From Streptomyces sp. NBC_00576 (lineage in GTDB: Bacteria > Actinomycetota > Actinomycetes > Streptomycetales > Streptomycetaceae): DNA of 64,000 nucleotides. The notes beneath the pieces were generated by a model. That model had not been told where the DNA came from. It saw only the letters and a list, made by a program, of their open reading frames with translations, and ran no database searches. Made by a program: the position numbers and the translations under genes. The stretch lies in assembly GCF_036345175.1 (NCBI RefSeq), contig NZ_CP107780.1, positions 5,456,001 through 5,520,000 on the forward strand, written 5' to 3'. Position 1 is the stretch's first letter. Every line of letters begins with the position of its first letter. Of the stretch, positions 43,192-51,307 are shown piece by piece.

Positions 43192-43629
43192 CTACGTCGC
43201 TTGATGTGCGCCGAAGCTGTCCCGGAGCCGGCCCATGAGCCGGGCGAGCTGCCCGACCTCCTCGTCGCTCCAGTCGGCGAGCCGGTGGGCGAGCAGTTCG
43301 GTGGACCGCCGGGACAGCTCACCGATCTGCGCGTGCCCGGACGGGGTCAGCCGCAGAATGCGGGAGCGTTTGTCGGCGGGGTCGGGGAGCCGTTCGATCC
43401 AGCCGCGTCCGGCGACGTGGGCGACATGGCGGCTGGTCACGGACATGTCGACGGCGAGCAGCTCGGCGAGCCGGCTCATCCGCATGTCCCCGTGCCGGTC
43501 GAGCAGCGTCAGCACGGTGGCGGAACCGCCGGGACACTCGGGCGGCATGATCCGCCCCATCTCCCGCTTCACGGCACCGAAGGCACTGAACTGACGTACC
43601 AACTCCTCGTACTGCGCCTGCTCGGCCAT
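43192..43629 (-). CDS. MarR-family regulator of the MFS-YceI operon
   Basis: A 145-residue winged-helix repressor. Helix-turn-helix: RMSRLAELLAVDMSVTSRHV; wing: GWIERLPDPADKRSRILRLT with the conserved D-K-R turn. ATG at 43629. It lies 84 bases upstream of the MFS gene on the same strand, and palindromic sites upstream of its own start suggest autoregulation of the whole unit. Confidence 0.92.
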   Translation of the reverse strand: MAEQAQYEELVRQFSAFGAVKREMGRIMPPECPGGSATVLTLLDRHGDMRMSRLAELLAVDMSVTSRHVAHVAGRGWIERLPDPADKRSRILRLTPSGHAQIGELSRRSTELLAHRLADWSDEEVGQLARLMGRLRDSFGAHQAT

Positions 43630-43671
43630 CGCACCCCCACCCTCTGCGTCATGCTTCAGAACCCTTTATTC

Positions 43672-43713
43672 GTTGCTTGGGGCAACCATGCAACCATAGA
43701 AAAGAATGGTTGC
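43672..43713 (-). promoter_or_regulatory. MarR-type operator cluster
   Basis: GTTGC-N5-GCAAC (43672-43686), then GCAACCAT twice in direct tandem (43682-43689 and 43690-43697) and its inverse ATGGTTGC (43706-43713). The TTGC/GCAA cores are typical MarR half-sites. It lies 43-84 bases before the MarR start. Confidence 0.7.
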
Positions 43714-43815
43714 TACAGGCAAATTAATCGGGGAGGAGGTGGCTTAAAAACTTGGCAAAGGCAAGTATTGGCGACCGTAAACGCACAGGTGGGGGCAGTG
43801 AGGGAGAGGGCCCAC

Positions 43816-43845
43816 TTGGGCGGGCGGCGCCAGGTTCGCTAGGGT
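43816..43845 (+). promoter_or_regulatory. Promoter of a leaderless small membrane protein gene
   Basis: TTGGGC (43816-43821), 18 bases, TAGGGT (43840-43845), then eight bases to the ATG at 43854. No ribosome site lies between, so transcription probably starts at or next to the start codon. Confidence 0.5.
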
Positions 43846-43853
43846 CTCGCACC

Positions 43854-44060
43854 ATGGCCAACACCCCCAGCACCCAGGGCCCCGAGGGCAACTACGACCC
43901 CGCGGGCAGCACCCAGATGTTCCGAGCATTCGTCGACGAGACCCCCCAGGGCGCCAGCCGTCAGGCACCCGCCCCGGCGGGCCCCCGCATCGGCCTGATC
44001 GTCGGCGTGGTCGTCGCGGTACTGGTCGTCGCGGCGGTGGCCTGGCTGGCACTGAAGTAG
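43854..44060 (+). CDS. Small single-pass membrane protein
   Basis: A 68-residue protein. A polar N-terminal half of about 45 residues (TPSTQGPEGNYDPAGSTQMF, FVDETPQGASRQAP) is followed by one C-terminal helix (RIGLIVGVVVAVLVVAAVAWLAL), a tail-anchored arrangement. It is typical of conserved Streptomyces small proteins of unknown function. It has no ribosome site; a promoter placed for a leaderless start precedes it. It converges on the sensor kinase gene. Confidence 0.75.
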   Translation: MANTPSTQGPEGNYDPAGSTQMFRAFVDETPQGASRQAPAPAGPRIGLIVGVVVAVLVVAAVAWLALK

Positions 44061-44157
44061 GACGGGCGGGGAACGCGCCGGCGATGCGGCCTGCGCGTTC
44101 CAGGGGCCGCTGAGGGCCCATGCGTCTCCGCGCACGCGTCCGCACCCAGGAACGCGT

Positions 44158-45270
44158 TCACCTGTCGGTGTGCGGGGATGCCGCGGGTAGTTCCACAGTG
44201 ATGCGGATCCCGCCGGCGGAGCGCGGGGTGAGGGTGAGCGTTCCGTCGTGTGCGTGGGTGATGGTTTTGACGATCGCCAGGCCGAGGCCGACGCCTGCGT
44301 GGTCGGTGTGCACGCGTTCGGTGCCGCGCTGGAATGCTTCGGTGAGTGTCGAGGCGAGCTGTGGGGAGATGTCCTCGCCGGTGTTCTCGACAGTGAGCAC
44401 CACACTGTTGCGGCGGACGCCGGTATTCACCCACACGACGCCCTGGTCGGGCAGATTGTGGAGGATCGCGTTCTGCACGAGGTTCGTCGTCAGCTGCAGA
44501 AGAAGCGCGTGCGATCCGATCGTGGGAGTGATGTCACCTCGGGTCTCGACGGTGACGCCATGCTTTTCCGCGAGGGGCAGGAGTGTTTCGGTTGCCTCTT
44601 CCGCCATGAGGGACAGGTCGACGCGTTCTCGGGTGAAGGACCGCTGCTGAGCACGGCTGAGCAGGAGCAGTGCCTCGGTCAGGTTGATCGCCCGGGTGTT
44701 GACGGCGTGGAGGCGGTCGATGACCTCACCGGCGTCGTGGTTCGGATCGGTGCGGGCCACGTCGAGGAGCGTCTTCGAGATCGCCAGCGGGGTACGCAAC
44801 TCGTGCGAGGCGTTGGCCGCGAATCGCTGCTGTTCGGCGACGTGCGCTTCGAGCCGCACGAGCATCGTGTCGAAGGCGTCGGCGAGTTCGCGGAACTCAT
44901 CCCTGCGGCCCGGTAGCCGGATCCGGTGGGAGAGCGATCCGTTCGTGGCCATGCGGGTGGCTTCGGTGATCCGGGTCAGGGGGGCGAGCATGCGACCGGC
45001 GAGGATCCATCCCCCCACGAGGCCGAACACCAGCAGGAAAGCCAACACCGCGGCTGCCCTCGGAGCGAAAAGGCGCAGGAGCGTGGACCGGACGGGAAAG
45101 ACACCGCCGGTGGAGAGGCCGTTGGGGACGATGAGCGTCGCGCGATCGGGGACGTAACGCAGGAGGAACACCCACACGGCGGCGAGCAGCAAGGCACCGG
45201 CAAGCATGAGGAACCCGGCGTAGGTGAGGGTGAGTCTGACGCGAACGCTCAACCCAGGTGCCCTATCCAC
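44158..45270 (-). CDS. Membrane sensor histidine kinase
   Basis: A 370-residue kinase. TM1 (about 12-34), a short extracellular loop of about 30 residues (DRATLIVPNGLSTGGVFPVR), TM2 (about 62-84), HAMP, His in NASHELRTPLAISKTLLDVA (about residue 152), and HATPase motifs (LTTNLVQNAILHN, GVGLGLAIVKTI). The short loop suggests sensing within the membrane, as in kinases that respond to envelope stress or wall-active antibiotics. GTG at 45270 follows GGGAGGCGAGG and overlaps the regulator gene by eight bases. Confidence 0.93.
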   Translation of the reverse strand: MDRAPGLSVRVRLTLTYAGFLMLAGALLLAAVWVFLLRYVPDRATLIVPNGLSTGGVFPVRSTLLRLFAPRAAAVLAFLLVFGLVGGWILAGRMLAPLTRITEATRMATNGSLSHRIRLPGRRDEFRELADAFDTMLVRLEAHVAEQQRFAANASHELRTPLAISKTLLDVARTDPNHDAGEVIDRLHAVNTRAINLTEALLLLSRAQQRSFTRERVDLSLMAEEATETLLPLAEKHGVTVETRGDITPTIGSHALLLQLTTNLVQNAILHNLPDQGVVWVNTGVRRNSVVLTVENTGEDISPQLASTLTEAFQRGTERVHTDHAGVGLGLAIVKTITHAHDGTLTLTPRSAGGIRITVELPAASPHTDR

Positions 45271-45961
45271 CCTCGCCTCCCTCGGGTCCGGCGGCCTCTG
45301 GCTGTGTGTCGATGCGGTAGCCGACGCCTGGCACGGTGGCGATGATCCAGGGTTCGCCGAGCCGTTTGCGCAGTGCCGAGACGGTGATGCGCACGGCGTT
45401 GGTGAACGGGTCGGCGTTCTCGTCCCACGCGCGTTCCAGCAGCTCCTCGGCGCTGACGACACCGCCTTCGGCGGCTACGAGGACTTCGAGCACGGCGAAC
45501 TGCTTCCTGGTCAGCGCCACATAACGGTCGTCCCGGTACACCTCTCTGCGGAACGGGTCCAGTCGCAGACCGGCGATCTCCCGCACGGGTGGCCTGCTGT
45601 GCGCGCGCCTGCGGTCGAGTGCCCTGAGTCTGAGCACGAGCTCCCGGAGCTCGAACGGCTTCGTGAGGTAGTCGTCGGCGCCGAGCTCGAACCCGGAGGC
45701 CTTGTCGTCGAGACGGTCCGCGGCGGTGAGCATGAGGATCGGCATGCCGCTGCCGGAGGCGACGACACGTCTGGCGATCTCGTCACCGGAGGGGCCGGGG
45801 ATGTCGCGGTCGAGGACGGCGACGGCGTAGGCGTTGACGCTCAGCAGTTCCAGGGCGGTGTCGCCGTCACCGGCGATGTCGGCGGCGATCGCCTCCAGGC
45901 GTAGGCCGTCGCGGATGGCTTCTGCCAGAAAGGGTTCGTCCTCGACAATCAGCACACGCAT
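45263..45961 (-). CDS. OmpR-family response regulator
   Basis: A 232-residue regulator. Receiver: VLIVEDEPFLAEAI at the N-terminus, phospho-acceptor Asp in VAVLDRDIPGPSGDEI (about residue 51), Lys in YLTKPFELREL (about 101). Winged helix: ALTRKQFAVLEVLVAAEGGV, NAVRITVSALRKRLGEPWII, TVPGVGYRID. It is transcribed with the kinase. The upstream direct repeats at 45983-46001 are a plausible target, shared with the divergent VanJ-like gene. Confidence 0.94.
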   Translation of the reverse strand: MRVLIVEDEPFLAEAIRDGLRLEAIAADIAGDGDTALELLSVNAYAVAVLDRDIPGPSGDEIARRVVASGSGMPILMLTAADRLDDKASGFELGADDYLTKPFELRELVLRLRALDRRRAHSRPPVREIAGLRLDPFRREVYRDDRYVALTRKQFAVLEVLVAAEGGVVSAEELLERAWDENADPFTNAVRITVSALRKRLGEPWIIATVPGVGYRIDTQPEAAGPEGGEGG

Positions 45962-45982
45962 GGTTCGAGGCTACGAGCCGGC

Positions 45983-46001
45983 GCATATCGCGGGCATATC
46001 G
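45983..46001. promoter_or_regulatory. Direct repeats phased by 11 bp, probable response-regulator site
   Basis: GCATATCG occurs at 45983-45990 and 45994-46001, one helical turn apart, 22 bases before the response-regulator start. OmpR-family dimers bind exactly such tandem repeats. Confidence 0.6.
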
Positions 46002-46214
46002 AAAACCACATACGTGCCGGCAACACCGCGCTGCCTTGACTGGCGGTATGACCCGAACCCCACCATCAGCACGAACACCGACCCGCGGTGCCGAGTACGG
46101 GCTGCGCTCGATCTGCGGGAACGAACCCCGGAACTGCGAAATGCGCACCGATGTGGGTGTTCGCGATTGCCCGCGCATGCATGCCGACCCCACCCATGAC
46201 CCGAGGACGCAGCG

Positions 46215-47402
46215 GTGACCGCCGGCGAGCGACGACCGATGATGACGCCACAGGCGGATGCGGCGGATGCGGCGGAGACGTCGAAGACGTCGGACAGGGC
46301 GCAGACCGGACAGGGCGGCGTCGGCCACCGGGACGCCGCCGACTCCGGTACCCGGCACGTCGGCATCCGCCGGGACACCGGCCCCGGGTCCTGGCGGGCG
46401 GGCATCCGCCGGGTGATCCGCATCGGGTCCCGGCCGGGGCCCTGGAAGCGCGGCCTCGTGCTCGCGGCGCTGGCGTTGCTGCTCGGCCTGCTCATGCTGC
46501 TGCACGCGCAGATCCCGAACCGGATCGGGAACATCGGCAGCCTGGTGGAGAGCTTCCTGCCGTGGTTCGGCCTGTTCGTCCCGGTGCTGCTGGCCGGGGC
46601 GCTCTGGCGCCGCTCCACCGCCGCGGTGGCCGCGCTGCTGCTCCCGGTCACGGTGTGGCTGAACCTCTTCGGCGGGCTGCTCAGCGACAAGTCCCACCCG
46701 GGCGGCGACCTCACCGTGGCCAGCCACAACGTCGGCGCCGACAACCCCGACCCGGTCGGCACCGCCCGCGATCTGGCCGTCTCCGGCGCGGACGTGCTGG
46801 CGCTGGAGGAGCTGGACGAGCAGGCCAGGGGCACGTACGAGAGGGAGTTGGCGAAGGTGTATCCGTACCACACGGTCCAGGGCACGGTAGGGCTGTGGAG
46901 CAGGCTGCCGCTCTCGGACACCCGGCCGGTCGACATCGCGATGGACGCCGGGCCGCTGGCGGACACCAAGCCGGCCGACGTCAAGCTTGCCTACAACCGG
47001 GCGCTGCGCACCACGGTGACCACGGACCACGGGCCGCTGGCGGTCTATGTGGCCCACCTGGGGTCCGTACGCGTGAATCCCAGGGTGGGCTTCTGGACGG
47101 ACACGCGGGACAGGAACGCGCGGGCGCTCGCCAAGGCCGTCGCCGCCGAGCAGAACAAGCGGATGGTGCTGCTGGGCGACCTGAACGGCACCCTGGACGA
47201 CCGCGCGTTGGCCGGCATCACCTCGAAGCTGCACTCTGCCCAGGACGCGGCCGGGGACGGCTTCGGCTTCACCTGGCCGGCGAAGTTCCCGATGGCGCGG
47301 ATCGACCAGATCCTGGTCCGCGGCGTGGAGCCGAAGAGTTCGCGGGTGCTGCCGGCCACCAGCAGTGACCATCTGCCGGTCGCCGCCGGAATCAGCTGGT
47401 GA
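46215..47402 (+). CDS. VanJ-like membrane endonuclease/exonuclease/phosphatase-family protein
   Basis: A 395-residue protein. A cytoplasmic N-terminus of about 75 residues is followed by three helices (about 76-96, 110-128, 135-152), then an extracytoplasmic EEP domain of about 235 residues with LTVASHNVGADNPDP, LALEELDEQ, VYVAHLGSVRVNP, VLLGDLNGTLDDRAL and SSDHLPVAAGISW, which holds the Glu, Asp, Asn and His catalytic residues. The layout matches VanJ and relatives that act on undecaprenyl-linked phosphate and affect teicoplanin sensitivity. It is divergent from a two-component system with probable regulator sites between, which fits an envelope-stress response. GTG at 46215. Confidence 0.85.
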   Translation: MTAGERRPMMTPQADAADAAETSKTSDRAQTGQGGVGHRDAADSGTRHVGIRRDTGPGSWRAGIRRVIRIGSRPGPWKRGLVLAALALLLGLLMLLHAQIPNRIGNIGSLVESFLPWFGLFVPVLLAGALWRRSTAAVAALLLPVTVWLNLFGGLLSDKSHPGGDLTVASHNVGADNPDPVGTARDLAVSGADVLALEELDEQARGTYERELAKVYPYHTVQGTVGLWSRLPLSDTRPVDIAMDAGPLADTKPADVKLAYNRALRTTVTTDHGPLAVYVAHLGSVRVNPRVGFWTDTRDRNARALAKAVAAEQNKRMVLLGDLNGTLDDRALAGITSKLHSAQDAAGDGFGFTWPAKFPMARIDQILVRGVEPKSSRVLPATSSDHLPVAAGISW

Positions 47403-47417
47403 ACACAGCACTCACAG

Positions 47418-48191
47418 CTACTCGGCCTGTGCCCACTCCACCCCGACGACCCGAGTCTCCACCCGCATCCCCCAAGGCACGCGCCACTCCTCCACGCACA
47501 CCGTCCAGCTCTCCTCCCGCCTCTTACCCGCCCCGATCGGCGTGGGAAGCGGCACCCTCGACTCGACTGTCGCCCAGTCGATACCGATGGCGTCGATGAT
47601 GTGCGTGCCGAAGGTCACGGTGCCCGAACGCACCGGTGTGGCACCGGTGTTGGCGAAGGTGAGCGTCACCTTCTCGCACCAGCGTTTGTCCGTGGACTCG
47701 CCTACCAGCTCGCCCGTGATCAGGTGCGCGGGACCGGCGGACGGTGACGGCACCGGAGTCGGAGTCGGAGCCGGTGTCGGAGCCGGAGCCGGTGTCGACG
47801 TTGCAGTGGACGTCGGTGCCGGCGCAGGCGGGAGCGCAGGGGAAGCCGAATTCGTGCTCGTAGGAGCCGAGTTGGCGCCCTGCGTCTGAAGGAGCGGTGT
47901 TCCGGGCGTCCTTGCGGGCGTGTGCGGCCGACTCCTTTGTACAGGGGCCGGATTGGGGGCCGGGGTCTCCGGCTTCCGTCCCTCCAGGGGTACGAACGTC
48001 ACCTCCCCGGTGGGAGCAATCGCCGTACCTCCGACCGCCGGCGGTCGTTCGACGGCGACGTACCCCTCGTCGTGCCCGCCGCCCCCGCAGGCCACCAACA
48101 CCCCTGCCAGGGCGGCGCAGGCTGCGACGGCCGCCGAGGTGCTCAGGGCGATGGTGCCCCGGCGGTCATGCGTGCGCGTCGGTCGAAGCAT
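47418..48191 (-). CDS. Exported lipoprotein with Pro/Thr/Ala-rich stalk
   Basis: A 257-residue protein. The signal ends in the lipobox LVAC (Cys at residue 35) followed by GGGG. A stalk of about 95 residues of Pro, Ala, Thr and Ser (PAPAPTSTATSTPAPAPTPA) lifts a C-terminal domain of about 105 residues (HLITGELVGESTDKRWCEKV, VTLTFANTGATPVRSGTVTF, CVEEWRVPWGMRVETRVVG), a carbohydrate-binding-like beta-sandwich with two Cys. The function is unknown. It is convergent with the VanJ-like gene (15 bases between stops) and downstream of the sigma pair. Confidence 0.82.
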   Translation of the reverse strand: MLRPTRTHDRRGTIALSTSAAVAACAALAGVLVACGGGGHDEGYVAVERPPAVGGTAIAPTGEVTFVPLEGRKPETPAPNPAPVQRSRPHTPARTPGTPLLQTQGANSAPTSTNSASPALPPAPAPTSTATSTPAPAPTPAPTPTPVPSPSAGPAHLITGELVGESTDKRWCEKVTLTFANTGATPVRSGTVTFGTHIIDAIGIDWATVESRVPLPTPIGAGKRREESWTVCVEEWRVPWGMRVETRVVGVEWAQAE

Positions 48192-48274
48192 CGCGACATC
48201 TTCGCTGATACCCCGTCAGAAGAGAACCCTCGGACGGGGATCGGGCTCAGCTGTCGGACCGGCGGCCGTCGGAC

Positions 48275-49192
48275 TCAGTCGGAGATCAGGCCCTCGCGGA
48301 GCGTGGACAGGGTCCGGGTCAGGAGGCGGGACACGTGCATCTGGGAGATGCCGACCTCCTCGCCGATCTGCGACTGCGTCATGTTGGCGAAGAAGCGCAG
48401 CATGATGATCCGGCGCTCGCGCGGCGGGAGTTTGGCCAGCAGCGGCTTCAGGGACTCGCGGTACTCCACGCCCTCCAGAGCCGTGTCCTCGTAGCCGAGG
48501 CGGTCGGCCAGGGAGCCCTCGCCGCCGTCGTCCTCCGGGGCCGGGGAGTCCAGGGACGAGGCCGTGTACGCGTTGCCGACCGCGAGGCCGTCGACGACGT
48601 CCTCCTCCGACACGCCCAGGACCACGGCGAGTTCGGCGACGGTCGGGGAGCGGTCCAGCTTCTGGGCGAGTTCGTCGCTGGCCTTGGTGAGGGCCAGGCG
48701 CAGCTCCTGCAGGCGGCGCGGTACGCGCACCGACCACGACGTGTCGCGGAAGAAGCGCTTGATCTCGCCCACGACCGTCGGCATCGCGAACGTCGGGAAC
48801 TCGACGCCGCGTTCGCAGTCGAAGCGGTCGATCGCCTTGATCAGGCCGATGGTGCCGACCTGGACGATGTCCTCCATCGGCTCGTTCCGGGAGCGGAAGC
48901 GGGCCGCCGCGTACCGGACGAGGGGGAGGTTCAACTCGATGAGGGTGTCCCGGACGTACGCACGCTCGGGGCTGTTCTCGTCGAGGGCGGCGAGCCGCAG
49001 GAACAGGGAACGGGACAGGGTGCGGGTGTCGATGGGCCCCGTGGCCGGAGGAGCGGCCGGGAGGGCCTGGACGGCCGGGGCTGCCTCTGCCTCGACCTCC
49101 ACTACGAGGGCCGGGACGTCGTGAAGCTCGGCGGGCGCCGACTCGCTCTTTGTGAGCGTGAGCACCTTGGAGCTGCCCTGGTCTGCGGACAT
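48275..49192 (-). CDS. sigN: SigB/SigF-family sigma factor, probable SigN
   Basis: A 305-residue group 3 sigma factor. After a variable N-terminus of about 60 residues come region 2 (LIELNLPLVRYAAARFRSRN, VQVGTIGLIKAIDRFDCERG, FPTFAMPTVVGEIKRFFRDT), region 3 and region 4 (LPPRERRIIMLRFFANMTQS, QIGEEVGISQMHVSRLLTRT). ATG at 49192 follows GGGGGTGG. Tandem position next to the SigF-like gene matches the sigN-sigF pair as I remember it from S. coelicolor; the name rests on that context. Its relatives act in development and stress. Confidence 0.85.
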   Translation of the reverse strand: MSADQGSSKVLTLTKSESAPAELHDVPALVVEVEAEAAPAVQALPAAPPATGPIDTRTLSRSLFLRLAALDENSPERAYVRDTLIELNLPLVRYAAARFRSRNEPMEDIVQVGTIGLIKAIDRFDCERGVEFPTFAMPTVVGEIKRFFRDTSWSVRVPRRLQELRLALTKASDELAQKLDRSPTVAELAVVLGVSEEDVVDGLAVGNAYTASSLDSPAPEDDGGEGSLADRLGYEDTALEGVEYRESLKPLLAKLPPRERRIIMLRFFANMTQSQIGEEVGISQMHVSRLLTRTLSTLREGLISD

Positions 49193-49493
49193 GCCACCCC
49201 CTTTGGGTCGCGGACGGTCGCGGCGGACGTTCCCGATCTGAGGAACGCAGCCTTCACCTGAATACCGGAGCCGAAGCCACGGCAAACGCTCTTCCGGCAG
49301 AATGTCACATGTCGGCAACACGCTGTAGTGACATGTCGACATGTGGGACGCGAATCCGCCCTGGAAAAAGGGGGTCTGACGGTTTTTCACCCCAGAACTG
49401 CCGGGAAGTGCGCCACTGAGCGATTCGCTCTCCCAGGTGACGACTCGATCCTGTATCCGATACGCCTCGGACTACCTCGGACTGCGCCTCGGA

Positions 49494-50378
49494 CTACGCC
49501 TCGACGCGGTTCGCCGAGCGCAGCCGCGCGAAGCTACGGGCCAGTAGCCGGGACACGTGCATCTGGGAGACGCCGAGTTCCGCGCTGATCTGCGACTGGG
49601 TGAGATTGCTGTAGTAACGCAGCAACAGGATGCGCTGCTCGCGTTCCGGGAGTTGGACCAGGAGGTGGCGGACCAGGTCGCGGTGCTCCACGCCGTCCAG
49701 CGCGGGGTCCTCGTAGCCGAGGCGGTCGACCAGGCCGGGCAGGCCGTCGCCCTCCTGGGCGGCCTCCAGGGAGGTCGCGTGGTACGAGCGGCCGGCCTCG
49801 ATGCAGGAGAGCACGTCGTCTTCGCTGATGCGCAGCCGCTCGGCGATCTCGGCAGTCGTCGGGGTACGCCCGAACGCCGTCGTCAGGTCCTCGGTCGCCC
49901 CGTTGACCTGCACCCACAACTCGTGCAGCCGGCGCGGTACGTGGACCGTGCGGACGTTGTCCCGGAAGTACCGCTTGATCTCGCCGATGACGGTCGGCAT
50001 CGCGAACGTCGGGAACTGCACGCCCCGGTCCGGGTCGAACCGGTCGATGGCGTTGATCAGGCCGATGGTGCCGACCTGGACGACGTCCTCCATCGGCTCG
50101 TTGCGGGAGCGGAAGCGGGCGGCCGCGTAGCGCACGAGCGGGAGGTTGGCCTCGATGAGCGCCCCCCGCACGCGGTTGTGCTCCGGCGTACCCGGCTCCA
50201 GCACCTTGAGCTGGCCGAAGAGCACCTGGGTGAGTGCCCGGGTGTCCGCGCCCCTGCTCCGCTGGGGGGCAGGTTCCTGGGGTGCGGCTTCTTGGGTGGT
50301 GGATTCCTGGGCAACGGCTACCTGGGCAACGGCTACCTGGGCAACGGCTACCTGGGGTGGCGCAGTACTGGCCGACAC
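49494..50378 (-). CDS. sigF: SigB/SigF-family sigma factor, probable late-sporulation SigF
   Basis: A 294-residue group 3 sigma factor with nearly the wording I recall for Streptomyces SigF: SRGADTRALTQVLFGQLK, FPTFAMPTVIGEIKRYFRDN, VHVPRRLHELWVQVNGATED, GRSYHATSLEAAQEGDGLPG. Region 4 is LPEREQRILLLRYYSNLTQS, then ISAELGVSQMHVSRLLARSF. SigF acts in the prespore late in sporulation. I chose GTG at 50378 with AGAGGTGG eight bases upstream; the frame extends to a TTG at 50417. The N-terminus carries VAVAQ repeats encoded by a 15-bp tandem array. Confidence 0.88.
   Translation of the reverse strand: MSASTAPPQVAVAQVAVAQVAVAQESTTQEAAPQEPAPQRSRGADTRALTQVLFGQLKVLEPGTPEHNRVRGALIEANLPLVRYAAARFRSRNEPMEDVVQVGTIGLINAIDRFDPDRGVQFPTFAMPTVIGEIKRYFRDNVRTVHVPRRLHELWVQVNGATEDLTTAFGRTPTTAEIAERLRISEDDVLSCIEAGRSYHATSLEAAQEGDGLPGLVDRLGYEDPALDGVEHRDLVRHLLVQLPEREQRILLLRYYSNLTQSQISAELGVSQMHVSRLLARSFARLRSANRVEA
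50306..50353 (-). repeat. 15-bp coding tandem repeat in sigF (VAVAQ units)
   Basis: Three near-identical 15-bp units (core CTGGGCAACGGCTAC on the + strand) encode VAVAQ three times in the variable N-terminus of the SigF-like protein. Confidence 0.85.
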
Positions 50379-50501
50379 GGTCAACGCCACCTCTTCATCG
50401 GTCAACTCATCCGTCAAAAGCGGTCATAGCATCACAAGACATGTGCACTGTGTGCAAGCACCCCATAACACCGTGTTGAAGGAGAGTTGGCGCATAAGAC
50501 A

Positions 50502-50532
50502 CGAAAAGTCCCGCACCGTTCCGGTGCGGGAC
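50502..50532 (-). terminator. Terminator of the Dabb-domain gene
   Basis: GTCCCGCACCG and CGGTGCGGGAC form an 11-bp stem around TTC. On the - strand it is followed by TTTTCG, a proper intrinsic terminator 20 bases after the stop codon. Confidence 0.88.
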
Positions 50533-50552
50533 CGTCTGTGTGGCCGTACGGT

Positions 50553-50846
50553 TCAGAATTCGTAGTCGGCGATCACCCACGTGGCGAACTCGCGCCACGG
50601 TGCGGCAGCGGCCTGATGGGCCGGGTGTTCCAGGTATTGCTTCAGAGCGTCCGTGTCGTCGACCGCCGAGTTGATCGCGAAGTCGTAGGCGATGGGGCGG
50701 TCGGTGATGTTCCAGGCGCACTCCCAGAAGCGGAGTTCGTCGATCTGGCCGGGCAGGGCACGGAAGCCCTCCACGCCGGCCACGACCCGCGGTTCGTCGC
50801 GCTGGACGCCCTCGTTGAGCTTGAAGAGGACCAGATGGCGGATCAC
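50553..50846 (-). CDS. Dabb-family (stress-responsive alpha/beta-barrel) protein
   Basis: A 97-residue ferredoxin-like domain (MIRHLVLFKLNEGVQRDEPR, FWECAWNITDRPIAYDFAIN, YLEHPAHQAAAAPW). Dabb proteins form dimeric barrels; a few act as polyketide cyclases but most have no assigned function. Complete for the family. It lies between the sigma pair and a tRNA gene with its own terminator. Confidence 0.88.
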   Translation of the reverse strand: MIRHLVLFKLNEGVQRDEPRVVAGVEGFRALPGQIDELRFWECAWNITDRPIAYDFAINSAVDDTDALKQYLEHPAHQAAAAPWREFATWVIADYEF

Positions 50847-50885
50847 ACGTACTCCCCGGCTGCTACTTGGGCTGTGAGCTGGCTT

Positions 50886-51062
50886 TTATTTGGCGCCGTC
50901 GGCGACCCACGTCATGAAATCGCCTATGGCGCTGGCCGCGTTCGAGATGCCTTCGAAGGCTATCCCGACGTAGTCGGCCGCCCCCCTGGGGTCCGTGATG
51001 ATCACGTACGCCACGAAGACCACGAGGGCATAGACGGCTATCTTCTTCGCATTCACCGCCAC
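50886..51062 (-). CDS. Small membrane protein of 58 residues
   Basis: The product starts VAVNAKKIAVYALVVFVAYV (one helix, about residues 8-22) and ends in an amphipathic helix (VGIAFEGISNAASAIGDFMT, then WVADGAK). GTG at 51062 has GGGGAGG five bases upstream, which decides the start. The hydrophobic-amphipathic pattern resembles small envelope-associated proteins; the function is unknown. It lies 39 bases upstream of the Dabb gene on the same strand. Confidence 0.7.
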   Translation of the reverse strand: MAVNAKKIAVYALVVFVAYVIITDPRGAADYVGIAFEGISNAASAIGDFMTWVADGAK

Positions 51063-51112
51063 GGCGGCCTCCCCGTCAGACCCGACCAGATCACACCCGA
51101 CTGATGTCGCAC

Positions 51113-51143
51113 GAAAGGCCCCGCCAATCCGGCGAGGCCTTTC
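51113..51143 (-). terminator. Terminator of tRNA-Ser(CGA)
   Basis: GAAAGGCCCCGCC (51113-51125) faces GGCGAGGCCTTTC (51131-51143) with one mismatch, directly downstream of the tRNA on its own strand. Confidence 0.85.
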
Positions 51144-51148
51144 TACAG

Positions 51149-51233
51149 CGGTAGCGGAGGGATTTGAACCCTCGGTGACTTGCGCCACACTCGCTTTCGA
51201 GGCGAGCTCCTTCGGCCGCTCGGACACGCTACC
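51149..51233 (-). tRNA. tRNA-Ser (anticodon CGA)
   Basis: On the - strand the acceptor GGTAGCG pairs with CGCTACC, the anticodon loop CTCGAAA reads CGA, and a long variable arm and the T-arm GGTTCAAATCC are present. CCA is not encoded. Confidence 0.97.
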
Positions 51234-51307
51234 GAGGGAGACCTTACAGCAAGGTGCGGCGAGCTCCGAAATCAGTATTCGTTGATTCTCCGCCGGTGAA
51301 ACCGCGG

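Noticed and set aside
43117..43842. Open frame on the + strand opposite the MarR gene
   Set aside because: It is an antisense shadow of MarR followed by the A/T-rich operator region; no start signal.
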